Positions 10,810 through 22,870 of a stretch of DNA of 64,000 nt are shown here, piece by piece. The position numbers were made by a program, and so were the translations under genes. Source of the stretch: Smallanthus sonchifolius (Eukaryota; Streptophyta; Magnoliopsida; Asterales; Asteraceae); NCBI GenBank assembly GCA_023525975.1, contig CM042022.1, positions 439,001-503,000 of the forward strand, written 5' to 3'. Each line of letters opens with the position of its first letter. Positions within the stretch are counted from its first letter, which is position 1. The notes beneath the pieces were generated by a model. It did not search any database and had not been told where the DNA came from. It saw nothing but the letters and a program-made list of their open reading frames with translations.

Positions 10810-11411
10810 TAAAACATATTAGTAATGATTTACAACTCTTGGGACAACCCCAAAGTGAACAAACAAAAAAAGGGCAAAAAACCCAAACCAACGTATGCCC
10901 CAGTGCCTTACAGAAGCTTTTGGGAGTATCATACGCTACCAGCGTATGCCCAGCGCATGATATGCTCACGGCAGGTCATGCACTCCAAAAATCTGTTTTT
11001 AACTTATCCAACCCATTTGTTTCAATTCCAACATGTTTCAATCTTATTAAATAACCCCCATGAGTCAACATCCCATTCTCACAATTGCTACAAATTCTTG
11101 CATATAACAAGTATCTACATATACTTGTTTTCATACAATGTCCAATAAACAACACACACCAATTATGAAGTGCAAGACTTCGTTTAACACCCGTGAAAAT
11201 CATGTTCTCAAATCTCCCATGAGGTTCATGATTTCACCATCACCCATGAAACTCATATCCTCAAAACACCCATGAGGATCATGATTTCACATAGCATCCA
11301 TGAAGAACATGTCCTCAAAACACCCATGAGGACTGTGACTCTACTTTAACTCCCATTAAGATCATGCCCTCAAAACACCTATGAGGGACATGACTCCAAG
11401 ATTTACACTCA

Positions 11412-11513
11412 TGAGGTCAAGCCTCAAGATTTACACCCATGAAGTTAAAGCTTCAAGACTAACACACATGAAGTCAAAGCTTCAAGATTAAAACCCATGA
11501 AGTCAGAGCTTCA
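11412..11513. repeat. Tandem hairpin units in the second LTR copy
   Basis: Four units about 29 bp apart each start with catga and form a small stem: TGAGG/CCTCA (11412-11426), TGAAG/CTTCA (11440-11455), TGAAG/CTTCA (11469-11484) and TGAAG/CTTCA (11498-11513). Looser units of the same kind extend left to about 11166. The G-to-A change in one arm is matched by C-to-T in the other. Confidence 0.7.
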
Positions 11514-11650
11514 AGAAACACGATTGTTTGCAAACAAACACACGCACACAATTGGAAACATCAAACACCAAACACATAATCATACATCCTAATTTTGTGT
11601 AAGAACCAAATATAAACGCCAAAACACCCAAACACATAATCATACATCTT

Positions 11651-12831
11651 AAATTCCGTGGCTATTCGTTACGCAAGTTTTCCAATAAAACTCAGTATCT
11701 CATTTTCGTGAAATATTCTTTCGAGTGTCACCAACCATGAAAACCATTAAACATATTATTTTGTAATAATACAATTAAATTTAGAAGAATATTCAGATCA
11801 AGTATAACGTTGAATACCCTGAAAAAAATCCTTAGGAAACTTTATTTAGAAAAACAAATCGTTTTCCAATATTAGGAGGATGAAATTAAGATTCCATTTA
11901 GTGGTCCTACTTAGCGAATAGGTTACTTCAATTATTGTGCGTAAACATGCCTAGGCATTAGATAGGATCAAATAGAAAAAAAATGAACTTTTTAGGTTTA
12001 GTTATGCTTTATAAGTTTACTATATTAAAATATATCCATAATAAATATGTAAAAGTATCTATTTAATGTTCTTGGATCATGCAAAAATGACTTGAAATGT
12101 GTAAAGGCGATTCCCTCTTATTTTATTTTTATTTTTATCTTTTTTGTTTAGGGTGGAAGCGGGTTCAAGCTTCAGGAACTCGGGTACAGTACACCATCGC
12201 AACTGCAGCGGGTTCCTGAAGCCGAAGGTAAACGATGGTTGGTTGGTTGAATTATAATGTATGATTAAAAGAAATATGACATTTATAGAGTGAAGGCACG
12301 TAATTACCATTTACAGAAAAGGCAATGGGGGAAGGAACATAAGAATGGATAGGAGAGAAACTTTGAGTTCCAACCTAAAAAGGAAGAATCTTTACTTGTC
12401 ATGTTATTGGGGCCACTATTCCCATAAACATCTCTTTCTCAAATGCAACTAGACTTGTTTTTTATTTTTGTTCTTGCATTATTTTTAGTTTTTTCTTTTT
12501 TAAATATATATCTTATCCTATTACAATGCAATATATGAAATCTAGTAGAGATTTCATTGCAAAAAACCTAATGATTTAATTTATGTCAATTTCCTCAAGT
12601 TAGATTTAACATATTTTTTTTGCATTCAGATGGCGTTTAACCAAAATATATAAAATAATCTTCCCCTTCACCTCATCTTCAATAATTTATAAAAAAAAAA
12701 TAATGCAAAAAGTATTCAATATGCATTAATTGTTATCGAGTAACAATATTGGCAATCATTGTGACCTTTGTCGTGAGAGCACCAAAGGAATTGTAAGAGT
12801 TTGAAATGAGGAGATTGATATAATATATATA
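11651..12831. other. No gene recognised; one exon-like block at 12152-12227
   Basis: Mostly AT-rich. A GC-richer block at 12152-12227 is preceded by a strong acceptor (ttttttgtttag) and followed by gtaaac. It is open on the plus strand (GFKLQELGYSTPSQLQRVPE). I do not recognise the peptide and see no partner exons; it may be a captured or relic exon. Confidence 0.25.
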
Positions 12832-13233
12832 TATATAGGGGTATGTTCTTTTGAGAACCAACAATATGTTAAGAACCGTGAGAACTGCATTAACTCTTAC
12901 TCTATTTATACTATAAATTGACTAGAATTCATGTATATTTCAATATGTTTAAGGTTTGGTTTTAAAAGACCTCGAATTTATAGTCGTTTTTTTAAATGCA
13001 TATATGCACTCACACTATATGCACAAATGAATGCATATATGCATATTTTTATACTTTTCTTAAAAAATATTAGGAGAGAGGAGATAAACTCAAACTAAGA
13101 GTGAGAAGATATAAATAAAACATTGTTGTTGAATTTTACTTTTTTCACTAAAGCGATATGTACACGTTTTGTGCGGTTCTTTCGGTTCTCAACATATGGT
13201 TGGTTCTCAAAAGAACATGCCCCTATATATATA
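12832..13233. mobile_element. MITE with about 30-bp inverted ends
   Basis: The left end reads ggggtatgttcttttgagaa, then ccaac; the right end is the near-exact inverse (ggttctcaaaagaacatgcc, then cc). Next to both ends is a second inverted pair (aacaatatgtt with gaaccgtgagaac, against gttctttcggttctc with aacatatg). Both flanks are TA repeats, which would hide a TA target duplication. No protein is encoded. Confidence 0.7.
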
Positions 13234-13501
13234 TCGCTCCAATGTTAAACAACAACATTGTTAAATGTAATTGTTCATATGCAATATTAAAAAACTCTCA
13301 GAGTCGTCAAAATGTCATGGGAAACATTGGATAATCAAATGAGCTTTAAATATGGACTCATCTAACATATGCCATTTCTTTTCACAACTTCGAATTAACC
13401 CAACTTTTACTCCATTATATATACCGCTACAAACTCTATATTGTATCATTTTAAAAACTATATCATAAACTATTAGTTATCGCGAGTGAAAGCCAAACAC
13501 A

Positions 13502-13797
13502 CACTATAAGGAAATCACTCTGTCCCGACGCCGTCTATACCGACGACATATGTCGTCGGGATAGGTCAAAACCAAAATTTTGAATGGGAGACCCTGTTGT
13601 CGGTATAGGGTTGAGACAGATTGAAGGGAAAGCTGGCGCCCAATGAATTATTGGGGAAAACTTGTACCGACGACGGGTTACCTATACCGACGACAAACTT
13701 GGGCTATTGGTACGAAGCAATCCCGACGATTCCTATAACGACAACAAGTCGTCCCTATGGGGTAAATTCGTCGCTATAGCGTTATACTGTTGTAGTG
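13502..13797. mobile_element. Miniature CACTA (Spm-like) element
   Basis: The left end is CACTATAAGGAAA and the right end ends TTGTAGTG, the inverse of the CACTACAA terminus. Between them the motif ccgacgac or its inverse recurs many times (for example 13524-13567, 13664-13692, 13731-13777), which is the subterminal repeat pattern bound by CACTA transposases. The flanking triplets are aca and tca, so the 3-bp target duplication is imperfect. At 296 bp it is non-autonomous. Confidence 0.7.
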
Positions 13798-15503
13798 TCA
13801 TAGTAAAACGTCATGAGTGTTGACCTTAATTGTTTGACCAAGTTTGATAAACATAGAGAACCAAAGGTTAGAATCTTTTATGTAACTATTAGATAGTTAT
13901 AGTTATGGAGTCTATTACGTAATTAGTCTTAGTTATTGGGTTGTTTGTGTAATATGTAAATGTTAAACGATTTTAGGAAAACCAATGGGATACGTCGATA
14001 TATGTGAACCATCGCGTCATTTCCTATATGAACCGATTATGAACATAGTTTCAGTTGGTTCGATCAATTAAAGTTATCTTTAAGTTTGGTCTTCTTTATT
14101 CTTGGTTTGTTTTCTTATTTGATGGACAGATTCAATGATTTCTTGGGATCTGCAGAGCCAAAACCAAGATCATTATTTTCAATCATCATTCAAGAATTCG
14201 TTTTTGGTTTTTCCATAAGTAATTCGTTCCCTTGTTTGAAAACAAGAAATTCAAGATAAGTTCCAGTTGCAAGAGAGGCGTTGGGGTTGTTTATCATCAA
14301 GAAACAGAAACAAAATCAAAGGAATTTTTGTTGTCTGTTTCATCGCGTTCAAAGGAAACAAATCCGGACACGAAGAAGGCGTTGGTTACATTGGTAACAA
14401 TGGCGTTCGAAGATGCATTGAAGACGAACCAGTCATGGCTTTCATACTTGAAGACAATGGGTATGATTCTAGTCCCGAGAGTGGCTAGAAGGGGATCACA
14501 AAAGGTCTCGCGGGTCTTATTTGATGAATTGATTCAATGATTTCCTTACCTCTTTTTAGATAAAGGGTTGTTCAAAACAAACCTATAATATTACTAAAAT
14601 CCATATAGTTCAAACAAGAAAAACAATATATTATAATAGGAGAGGTGTAGCTTCTTATGTATAAAAAAAATCAAAAGATAGAGAAACGGCATTTTTTTAT
14701 ATTTTAAAAATAAAATATAGATATTAAATTTTATAATTGACAAAGTTAATTTTATTATAGGAGGTGATATGAGAAAAAGTATTTATAGATATATAATATT
14801 ATCATTGGGGTTGATGGCTCAATAACAAAGATAAAGCCTTTAAAAACACTTAAAGTCTGAAGGACACAGATTCAAGTTTCACTACAGAAAGGATTAAAAG
14901 ATATTTGCGGTTTAAAAAAAAAAGATATATAATACTAATGAATTTCATGTGTAAAAAATATTATTTTTGAAAGCTGCCTCTTTTTGCGGGCTTGTTTTGA
15001 GAGATGTATTCATGCAGTTTGTGTTTCTGCGTCATACAAATCATAAAAAGTACTCCAAAAACAAAAATTCAAGAATCAAGATACAGTTGCGTTTACAAAA
15101 ATTCCCAAGTACAGGTGTTGTCCAAGTTCTGATACGTAATGTACAAGTTTTTAAAGCAGCGTTGTTATGGCTTTGTGAGTTTAAGATTTGGTGTAAAGAA
15201 AAGAGATAAAAGAGCACTGCACAACAAACAGTATCTGCCACCACTCTGTTGTACTGCATATAGAACAAGTGGCTTTAGATTTCAGTTTTATTTTATTTTT
15301 GTCAAACAAAAATAATGAATTTTAACTATTGTATTTTACTCATCATTTTTTGTTAAAGGAAATAGCCACAAATAATATCAATAAACTTAAAAGAGCTATA
15401 AACATATTATATTTAAGGGGTTAGTCAAGCTTAGCATTATTGATTTTTAAAACTGTTCATCTATCTATTTATTCCATATACGCATATATATACATGAATT
15501 AAA
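13798..15503. other. No recognised gene; unidentified open frames at 14232-14540
   Basis: The region 13816-14230 has the feel of an old LTR or leader (short TATA-like boxes, gt-rich runs) but no termini were found. At 14232-14540 (+) two overlapping frames are open (one contains YIGNNGVRRCIEDEPVMAFI), preceded by no obvious promoter. I do not recognise either. 14600-15500 is AT-rich and shows nothing. Confidence 0.25.
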
Positions 15504-15700
15504 GAGTTCGTCTTCTGGTTCAACGGCACAGGGTGACAGATTAGACCTTGGCCACTTTGAGGTCATGTGTACGATCCCGACTCTAGGGGTTTTTCACAGT
15601 GACGGATTTCCTCCTGGACTGGTGATATACATGGTGCGACTGATGTATAAGCTTCCCACTGTGTGGGACGTGCCACTCGAGCTTTCGCTGTAAAAAAAGT
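15504..15700 (+). mobile_element. tRNA-derived SINE
   Basis: A box A match (tggttcaacgg, 15516-15526) and a box B match (gtgtacgatcc, 15567-15577) are spaced as in a tRNA-type Pol III promoter. The body runs to about 15690 and ends in a short A run (gtaaaaaaag). No clear target duplication was found. Confidence 0.5.
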
Positions 15701-15789
15701 AGTTTTGAGTTAACAAAAGAAGTAAATTGTTTATGATTATTTGTTTATTTTATGGTAAAACAAATATATTTATATAAATTACAGTGTAA

Positions 15790-16181
15790 ACTGTCATTTT
15801 CGTCTTTGTGGTTTAGTCATTTTTGCTAGTTTAATCCAATAAGTTCATTTTTCTTCTATGTATCCTCGTGGTTTACGGAACTTGTCATTTTCATCTAATT
15901 GATTAACTTCATCCATATTTTAACATTAAATAAAGAGAATTTGTGTCTTTTTTATACATTTCTTTAAAATATATAAAAAGAAATATATTGATGGAGTTAA
16001 GTGATTGGACACAATTACCCCTTATTTAACGTTAAAATAACATAATTACCCCTTATTTAACGTTAAAATATGAATAGAGTTAAGTGATTGGATGAAAATG
16101 ACAAGTTTTGTAAACCACAAAGATAAATAGGAGAAAAATAAACTTTTTGAACAAAAATGACTAAAACAAATGGACGAAAGG
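15790..16181. mobile_element. Fold-back MITE with arms of about 130 bp
   Basis: The left arm (cattttcgtctttgtggttt, agtcattttt, then aacttgtcattttcatc and attgattaacttcatccata) is mirrored by the right arm (gttaagtgattggatgaaaa, tgacaagttttgtaaaccac, then aaaaatgact). Transcribed, it would form a long hairpin. Near the right arm the block aattaccccttatttaacgt is tandemly duplicated (16011 and 16040). Confidence 0.7.
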
Positions 16182-16579
16182 ATTCTAATTATTTTATAAC
16201 ATGATTCTAATTATTTGATTGTTATGTTTCATCACATCATAATCAGACACAAACATCATCTTTGAGACCGTACAATCCAAACAATAATGGATTTCTTACT
16301 CCAAATATCATTTACCATTGATGTAACTTGTACTTTGCGCATTAAAAGTTGTACGCCAAAGATCAACCCAACAAGATCCAAGAAAACATAGAATTAGATT
16401 GAAAGATTTACACCGGTTATTCTTAAATTTCTCAAAAAGTAGTACTAGATAACAGAGAGTTGTGCAATCCAACTTAATTAATTAACAATATACTTCCTAT
16501 TATGAACCCAAATTTTCTTTTTCTTATATCACAATGCAAAAAAAGAAATCATCATCCAAGAACAAGACACCAAGTTCAT

Positions 16580-16897
16580 CTAATCAGGTCTAGTCCTCTT
16601 CTGCACACCTTTGCCATCTGATCTCGAATCCCCTTCAGACGAATTCACATCAATCGATTTCGAAAAATTCGACGAAAGATCAGTGTAAAGATTAGCCACT
16701 TTCTTCATATTGTTGTTGAGTTCTCTGATCAAACCCACATTTCTACTGAGATTATCAGGGATCTTTGATTCATGATTCTGATTAATCTCATTGATCAACA
16801 ACCTATTTTGATCCAAAATACTTTGTACTTGAACAAAACTCCTTTGGAATGTCTGCAACACCTTCCCATCTAATTGAGCCCCTCCATTACCCTCCAT
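16580..16897 (-). CDS. ELF4-like protein (EARLY FLOWERING 4 family)
   Basis: A single coding exon for 105 aa. The DUF1313/ELF4 domain fills residues about 10-80 with the signature VLQTFQRSFVQVQSILDQNR, then LINEINQNHESK, NLSRNVGLIRELNNN and ANLYTDLSSNF. ELF4 binds ELF3 and LUX in the evening complex of the plant circadian clock; ELF4-like (EFL) paralogues share the helical core. The N-terminus (MEGNGGAQLDGK) and the basic tail (KRTRPD) fit the EFL3/EFL4 type better than ELF4 itself. The start is the only ATG before the domain. The coding exon is preceded, 28 bp upstream, by a splice acceptor of a 5'UTR intron. Promoter elements were not resolved. Confidence 0.9.
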   Translation of the reverse strand: MEGNGGAQLDGKVLQTFQRSFVQVQSILDQNRLLINEINQNHESKIPDNLSRNVGLIRELNNNMKKVANLYTDLSSNFSKSIDVNSSEGDSRSDGKGVQKRTRPD

Positions 16898-18000
16898 TAA
16901 TTAATACTTTCAAATCAACTCTAATCTGCACAAAAAGATAAGCTGTTTAATTAGGGTAGATTTTTTATCCCTTAAATGCCATCATTTATTGAATTTAATA
17001 TACAAAAGACATGATAAGATTTTGGGGAAAACTAATATAAAAAAGAGTTGTGAGCAAAAGAGACAAGTTCTGATTCTGAAACAAGAAAATCATGACACCC
17101 ATTTGGAGTTGTTTATATTTTTGTTTGTTTTCATGGAACAATTATAGAGAAATTGGTTACAATTATTGAACTTTTAATGATTTTTATGGGCTAAATAAAT
17201 AATTTGAAACATATTATTTGTGGTATGATGAGATGTAAAAAAGATCTCATTCCCATAAAGGGGAAAAGCTTTTTACTCATAAATTAGCACCCACCAAAGT
17301 GGCTAATATCTCTTGAATATTAAAAAAAAAAAAAAATCTCAATAATCAAAGATGTATGAACATAAACACCAAATGGGTACCATTCACAACATGAATGAAT
17401 CACATCTTACACATAGTGAGTGAGTGTGAAAAAGAAACCCATTTTCAGAAATTTGAAAGATGAGTTTGCTTTAAATTCTGGGGAGGTGGAAAAGATTCAA
17501 CAAGAACTAAATTTGTGATTAATTTAGGAAAAAAATAAAAGAAATTGGTCCATCAAGATTCGTTTAAAACCAGAAAACAAAAACCCACGTGAAGATCTTG
17601 AACAGAAATTGGTTTGAGCAAAAATCTTTACAAAGTTTTGAGAAAAAAAACTAGAAAATAAATAAAATAAGATAAAATCCAAATCTACAGTAAGAACACC
17701 GTGTCTACAAGAAATAATATTTAAAAAAAAGAATGAATTATGAATAAACATGGTCAATAAGATCTGAGATTTGAAGAGTCCATATTATCTGGGAAGCTGA
17801 AGAAAGCTTAAAACCAATCAAAGAATCATAAATTTGTTTAAATTTTGGTCATAAATGAGATAATAATTAATAAATATAACACGTACCTTGAAAGTCTGGG
17901 AGCATTATATTCGGAGAGATTGAAGAGAAAAGAAATATATACATTATATATATATAGAGAGAGAGAGAGAGGTGAATTTTAGAGAGAGAAAATGGAGATT
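16898..18000 (-). other. 5'UTR exon and 5'UTR intron of the ELF4-like gene
   Basis: On the minus strand a donor (caag|gtacgt) at 17886 and an acceptor (ttttgtgcag) at 16926 bound a 961-bp intron. The non-coding first exon would start near 17990 and includes a ta tract followed by a ga repeat (17942-17971 on the plus strand). The intron itself is AT-rich and holds no gene. A leader intron is common in this gene family. Confidence 0.55.
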
Positions 18001-18252
18001 TGACAGTACCTCCAACCTACCCTCTGTCTAGAATCTGAATCTCTCTCCAATGAGCGTTGATGCATACGAGAAAGTATTTATTGCTGATAGTTGTGCTACA
18101 TCGTGGATAATATACTTTAATTTACATAAAAAAACAATATATTCTTATTTTAAGACTAGTGAATATATATGACATTTGTCAAAATCATAACACGAGTAAA
18201 AGATGCTTAGATTTACTGAAAGTAATTACTTTATTGTTAAAAGGATAAACTA

Positions 18253-19593
18253 ACATGATTTTTAGAAATTTTGCTACAAAACTTATCACCTAGGACCTTA
18301 AGTCCTAAAACAGTGCAGTATGAAGGACAAAGTTTGGACCGGGAGAAACTTCAGCTGCTTGTTCTGGGCTTGTTCTTCGAGATAGATCTGTAAGACAAAG
18401 AAACACCATGAGCCTTGTCACGGGTAGAAGGAGTTTCTCCTCATGATCATTATCCAGTGTGAGAATAAGTATTTGTCTTGTAAAGGAGAAGAGAGAAAGG
18501 GAGTAGTAAAGAGAAGTATTGAGTTAGAGTGTTGAGTGAATGAATGTGTTTTCTTTCTTGGTTGAATGAACTATTTATAGTGTTCCTATATTTTAAATAT
18601 CTGGGCTGAAACCACACTCCAGATAGTATGTAGTCAACATTTCTCGTCTGACCAGGCTTGCCTGAATTGTTATACCTTTTCTAATGTTTGAGGGGTTACA
18701 GATGTTTGTACCTATAGTTAACCTGCATTCTTGTTGTACGGGTCCCGTACCCGATCAGTTGCCTGTTGCGGGTCAGATTCTGTTAGTATCTCTTGTCTTT
18801 TTAGCTGACTTACCTTTTGTATGCTGACCATGTATCAGACTGTCGTCTGTCACGGATTCGGGTTCCTTTATCACCTTTTGTCTCTATAGTTGACTCGTAT
18901 ATCCGACATACTGATCGTATGCAGGTGTCAGTCGGGTACACGAGTACGAGCTTTTGGCTTTTACTCCCTTTTTGTCTCTATAGTTCCCGGGAAATATTCT
19001 CTAGGAACCAATGGGATTATTTCCTTCCTTTGCACATGTTTTCCATTTTAGTATCCTCTTGTATATTTTCTAAGTGTTTGTGTCCCATCCTTCCTTTATC
19101 CATGTCTTGGTTCCGCGATATTGGGATGTGGCTAGGTCTAAACCGTGATGGGGCTGAGTGCCGGTCTCGAGCCGCGACTCGGGTTCATGCTCTGTTTGTG
19201 ACTATGTTAAAACCTTGCTCCTTGTTCAAACTTCTTCTTGCTGATGCGTGCCGAATCACATGGAGATGGGGGTGGCCGGAACTCATTGTGTTTCTACAGA
19301 TGGGCTTGGCAGGGACTCGTGGCGTTTGTCGTGTATTGGGTAATATCCATCAACCCTCTCACCCATCAAGTGACGTGCCGCATCAGAGATACTCCTGGCC
19401 GGGGCTTGGCCCATTGCCGTGGCAGGGCCGGACCGTGACTCGCCTGCCTGTCGCGGCTCAGGTATGGTGGCCGAGACTCATCTGTTGCCGCGGCTCATTT
19501 GATGTCGTGACCGGGTTTGGCCTGGACTCGGCTTGTTTCCATGACCGGTTCTTTTGTTTTGGGGTTTGACCGCTTAAACCCCTTCAAGAAACA
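18253..19593 (-). mobile_element. LTR, probably solo, about 1.34 kb
   Basis: The minus-strand start is TGTTTCTTGAAGGGGTTTAA (at 19593). A TATA box (tataaatag, 18571-18579) is followed by a pyrimidine-rich leader typical of R/U5. The direct repeat aacta lies at 19594-19598 and at 18248-18252, but on the left three extra bases (aca) separate it from the nearest TG, so that border is uncertain. U3 (18640-19590) is GC-rich and contains a 250-codon open frame that matches nothing I know and lies antisense to the LTR. No internal retroelement genes flank it. Confidence 0.5.
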
Positions 19594-19595
19594 AA

Positions 19596-19740
19596 CTAGA
19601 AGGCCCCGCGCGTTGCAGCGGTTTTCGAGCGATGCCCCGCGTGTTGTGGTGGAAATTAACATTCTCGAAAGCTTATAAAATAAATCAAAAACCTTTACGT
19701 AAACTCACCCTGCCTGAGAAAAGTGTATAAGATTAAACGC
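19596..19740 (-). mobile_element. Helitron 3' end remnant
   Basis: Read on the minus strand the sequence runs through a c/g-rich partial stem (ccgctgcaacgcgcggggcc) to ttCTAG and then T. The same end type (gcgttg loop) occurs at 22871. The left-hand LTR appears to have landed across this terminus. The other end was not found. Confidence 0.35.
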
Positions 19741-19802
19741 AAAAAAAGAAAAAAAAAACAGCACGAAAAAAATTAAAAAAATAGGATCAAATCCCTTAAA
19801 AC

Positions 19803-19830
19803 CGGGGGGTGGGGGGTGGGGGGGGGGGAG
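19803..19830 (+). other. G-run tract with G-quadruplex potential
   Basis: Three or more blocks of at least six G separated by single T form an almost uninterrupted 27-base G tract, in otherwise AT-rich DNA. It is followed by a tRNA box-B-like string (aggtttcgaatcccc). Confidence 0.6.
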
Positions 19831-22800
19831 TTGCAGGTTTCGAATCCCCAAAGGCGAGAAAATGGGTAACTATGTACCATTTGCAGAAAGACATGGCTAG
19901 AGTTAGAAAAAATAAGCCCATTTATAAAAAAAATTCTGCATAGTCCTAAAGCTCGACTACGAGTCATCCAGACAACTTTTGTTTTCCTTTTCCTGCAGCC
20001 CAAGTTTATACATAAGGTGGATCTGAGAAAAAAAAATAATAACAAAAACAAAATCATGCATAAAAGTATTTGTACGTAATTTTCCCTCAGAACCAAAAGT
20101 TGCCTTTTTAATATTTAGAGACGTAAAATAAAAACAAATATAAATAAGTGAAGTGATTCAATATAGATGGTAAGAGATTATATGACCAAGAATTAGAAAG
20201 GGATTAGAATTACAGAAGATGAGATGAGAGATAGAAAGTACAATCTCCTATAACAATTCATATAATCCTTAAGCTCCCTTCTACTGCTTATAACCTGGAT
20301 AGCCTCCTCACAACCCTTTAACTTGTTGGGCCTGTGCTAACTCTTTACTGGGCTACTTGATCAGGTCCATTGGTGAATTAGATGGCTTAGGTTCAATAGT
20401 GTTCACACTAACAAGTCAGGCTAACAACAAATATATATTTTAAAATATAAATTATTTAGATAAGTAAAATAAAAAATAATGATAGTTAACATATAAATAA
20501 GTCATGTCATCTCTATCTTACTTACAAACACTTAGTTTATTATTTTTTCTCTTTCGTAGACACTAAAAAAAATATAGAGATTTATGAAAATGGATCTCTA
20601 TATTTAGAGAATCTATATTTACTAAAGTATAAAATTTAAAGATAGAGATAGAGATCGATGCAGGTTCAAAATAAAAGAAAATTCTAAATAATAAATACGG
20701 AGATGGAGATGGAGATAGAGATAGAGATCTGATGTGAATGGTTTTGAGAGTTTTATAACATCTCAATTTTTTAAGTGATATTTTTAAAAAAAAAATGAAA
20801 ATTTCAAATTTATTTTTCATGACGGTGAATTTTATAAATTTATTGTGAAGTGAATAACGAGAGTCAAATAAAGTCAGAACTTATGGTTAAGTTGAAATAA
20901 ACCAACTTTATGTACCTAGTGTGATTATGGAAACTAAAGGGGTTCAAATGTCAATTTCCCATGCTTAATTTATGAAAAAAATAGATTAAAAAAGAGGTTG
21001 TTGAGGACCACCAATTTATAAATAACTAAAATAAGTAAAAGGTGTGCGTGTGTGTGTGTATGGACTATTGGTGGTATTTTTAGTTTTTCAAACTAAAAGA
21101 AGATGATTCAAAGCAGAGGTTTTGAAATGATTCAATTACCTTCATTGTAATTGGTATTGAGCTCCAAAGTCTAATTTCTTGAAGAAAAGTGAGGGTTTGA
21201 ACTAAACTCCTCGAATTCGGGTTTAAAAGGTTAATTATAGTGATAGTTCTTAATTCCTTATTTTTAATACAAGTCCTTAATTCATTAGTTTTAAAACATT
21301 TATTTAAGCTTTGTTGTGCAATTGCTTGGATTTGAACCTAATATGTTTCAAATCGGCTCTCGATTTATTTATTCATTAGACCTTACTAGGTAATATTTTA
21401 ATTCATCCATTCGTTGCGCTAGTAGAGTTTTAGCCGTTCACAAGTCACGCCTATTGTCCTTGTTCTATTGTTCATACTTTTGAGTCTTCGACTCTTCATC
21501 ATTTGAAGTTGCATCATTGTTTGTCTCTCGATTCCATTCTCAAGTTCAATTGACGGTCTTTTCATGCAATCACTCACTCACGTTTCACTCATATAATTAC
21601 TGATCAGTTTACTGTTTTTTATTGCATATTTGCATTACTCCAATCTCAAGTTCGATTGGTTTATTGTTTGTTTTGTCTTGCTATAAATAACGCATGTTAA
21701 TGTTAAGAAAGAAAGGTTGAACATCGATTGACATAAGTAAAGTTACAGGTAATTTCGATTGATAGATAAATTGCTTCTTTTATTCTTATATTTATATTTA
21801 CAATTTTTATGCTAATATTTATATTTACAATGTTTTCTATACTACTATTTATATTTTTAAGTTTCTATTTAAGATTTTGAAAGCAAATTTTAGTGGGTTA
21901 GGTGACTGTAATTATATAATGCAATAATTGAAGGTGAGTTATTTACAGATAAACCTTTAGTTATATATTTTATTCATGGATTTCCTTCACATGTGAGTTT
22001 TAATTCGGAGACAAAAAGTTGGTTTGTTGTACACATGAATGTGACCTGCTCGAGTAGATGCACATGTTTCTGCCTTTTTATACTAAATTGCTTTGTTTTA
22101 TTTGTTATATTTAGACCAATTTTTTGTTTTATGTTCTGTCTAGAGCACACACATGTTTCTTGTTTTGCTGTATCTATCTGCATAACGTTTATAGTCTTTT
22201 GGGTAATTCTATGTGGCAAATTTCATATAAACAACTTGTATTATACGCTTGTGCATTGAATATTGTTTTAGCGTTTTCGTAGTTAATAGATAAAAGAATA
22301 CAAAAAAGAGGTTTTAGTTTCATAAATCAATCACCTATTTTCGTAATTTAAAAATCCCCATTACTCATACTACAAAACCCATAATGAGAAGTATTACTTC
22401 ATAGAGTACAAGTACTATATGCATGTTGCTTACATCATCTATTTCCTCTTATACGAGATTTTACAAAGAATTATTGCAGATTTACTTTTAGGCTCTTGAA
22501 CTTAAAAAAATATTTTTTTTTTTTAATTTTTCTTTTAACAAATGACGTGGTGCACACAAATATGTAACAGAGTTGCGCGTGATAGTATACACAAAACTGT
22601 AACAGAGTTACGCGAGATAGCATAAAGGTTATCTAAGCACATGCATGAAACGACGTTATGCATTTTTTAACGGTTTTGTTTTCTTTTTCAAACTTTTTTC
22701 CTATTAATTTTTTTTACGTTTTTGTTTTTTTTACTTCGAGGACGTTAAATTCTTCCATGGTTTAACGCGCCGCAACGTGCATGGTACAATTCTATATTTA

Positions 22801-22870
22801 TCATAAATTTTACAAATAATATTCAAGACCAATTATTTGAAACACAACTCGACAGCAAAATAAGGGTAGA
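19831..22870. other. Gene-poor stretch
   Basis: No coding gene is recognised. There is a gagata/gagatg microsatellite-like region at 20640-20732, a short gt repeat at 21042-21059, and AT-rich sequence elsewhere. Open frames on both strands near 21974-22259 overlap each other and show no family features. Confidence 0.4.

Larger units (their letters stand above)
10207..11650 (-). mobile_element. Partial LTR of the same family as 208-3273
   Basis: It starts TGTAACACCCAAAATTTC and aligns by eye with the first LTR: ctttcaaaac, agactggggctttccctaca compared with agaccggactttccctacat, and attagtaatga on either side of the Helitron. It also shares the c-rich cagcgca block and the hairpin array. The right boundary is vague; similarity fades after about 11650, where caaacacataatcatacatc occurs twice (about 11570 and 11630). 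A 349-bp Helitron is inserted at 10461. Confidence 0.65.

Noticed and set aside
18817..19569. 250-codon open frame on the plus strand
   Set aside because: It lies antisense in a GC-rich LTR U3 region, has no recognisable domain, and shows irregular composition.
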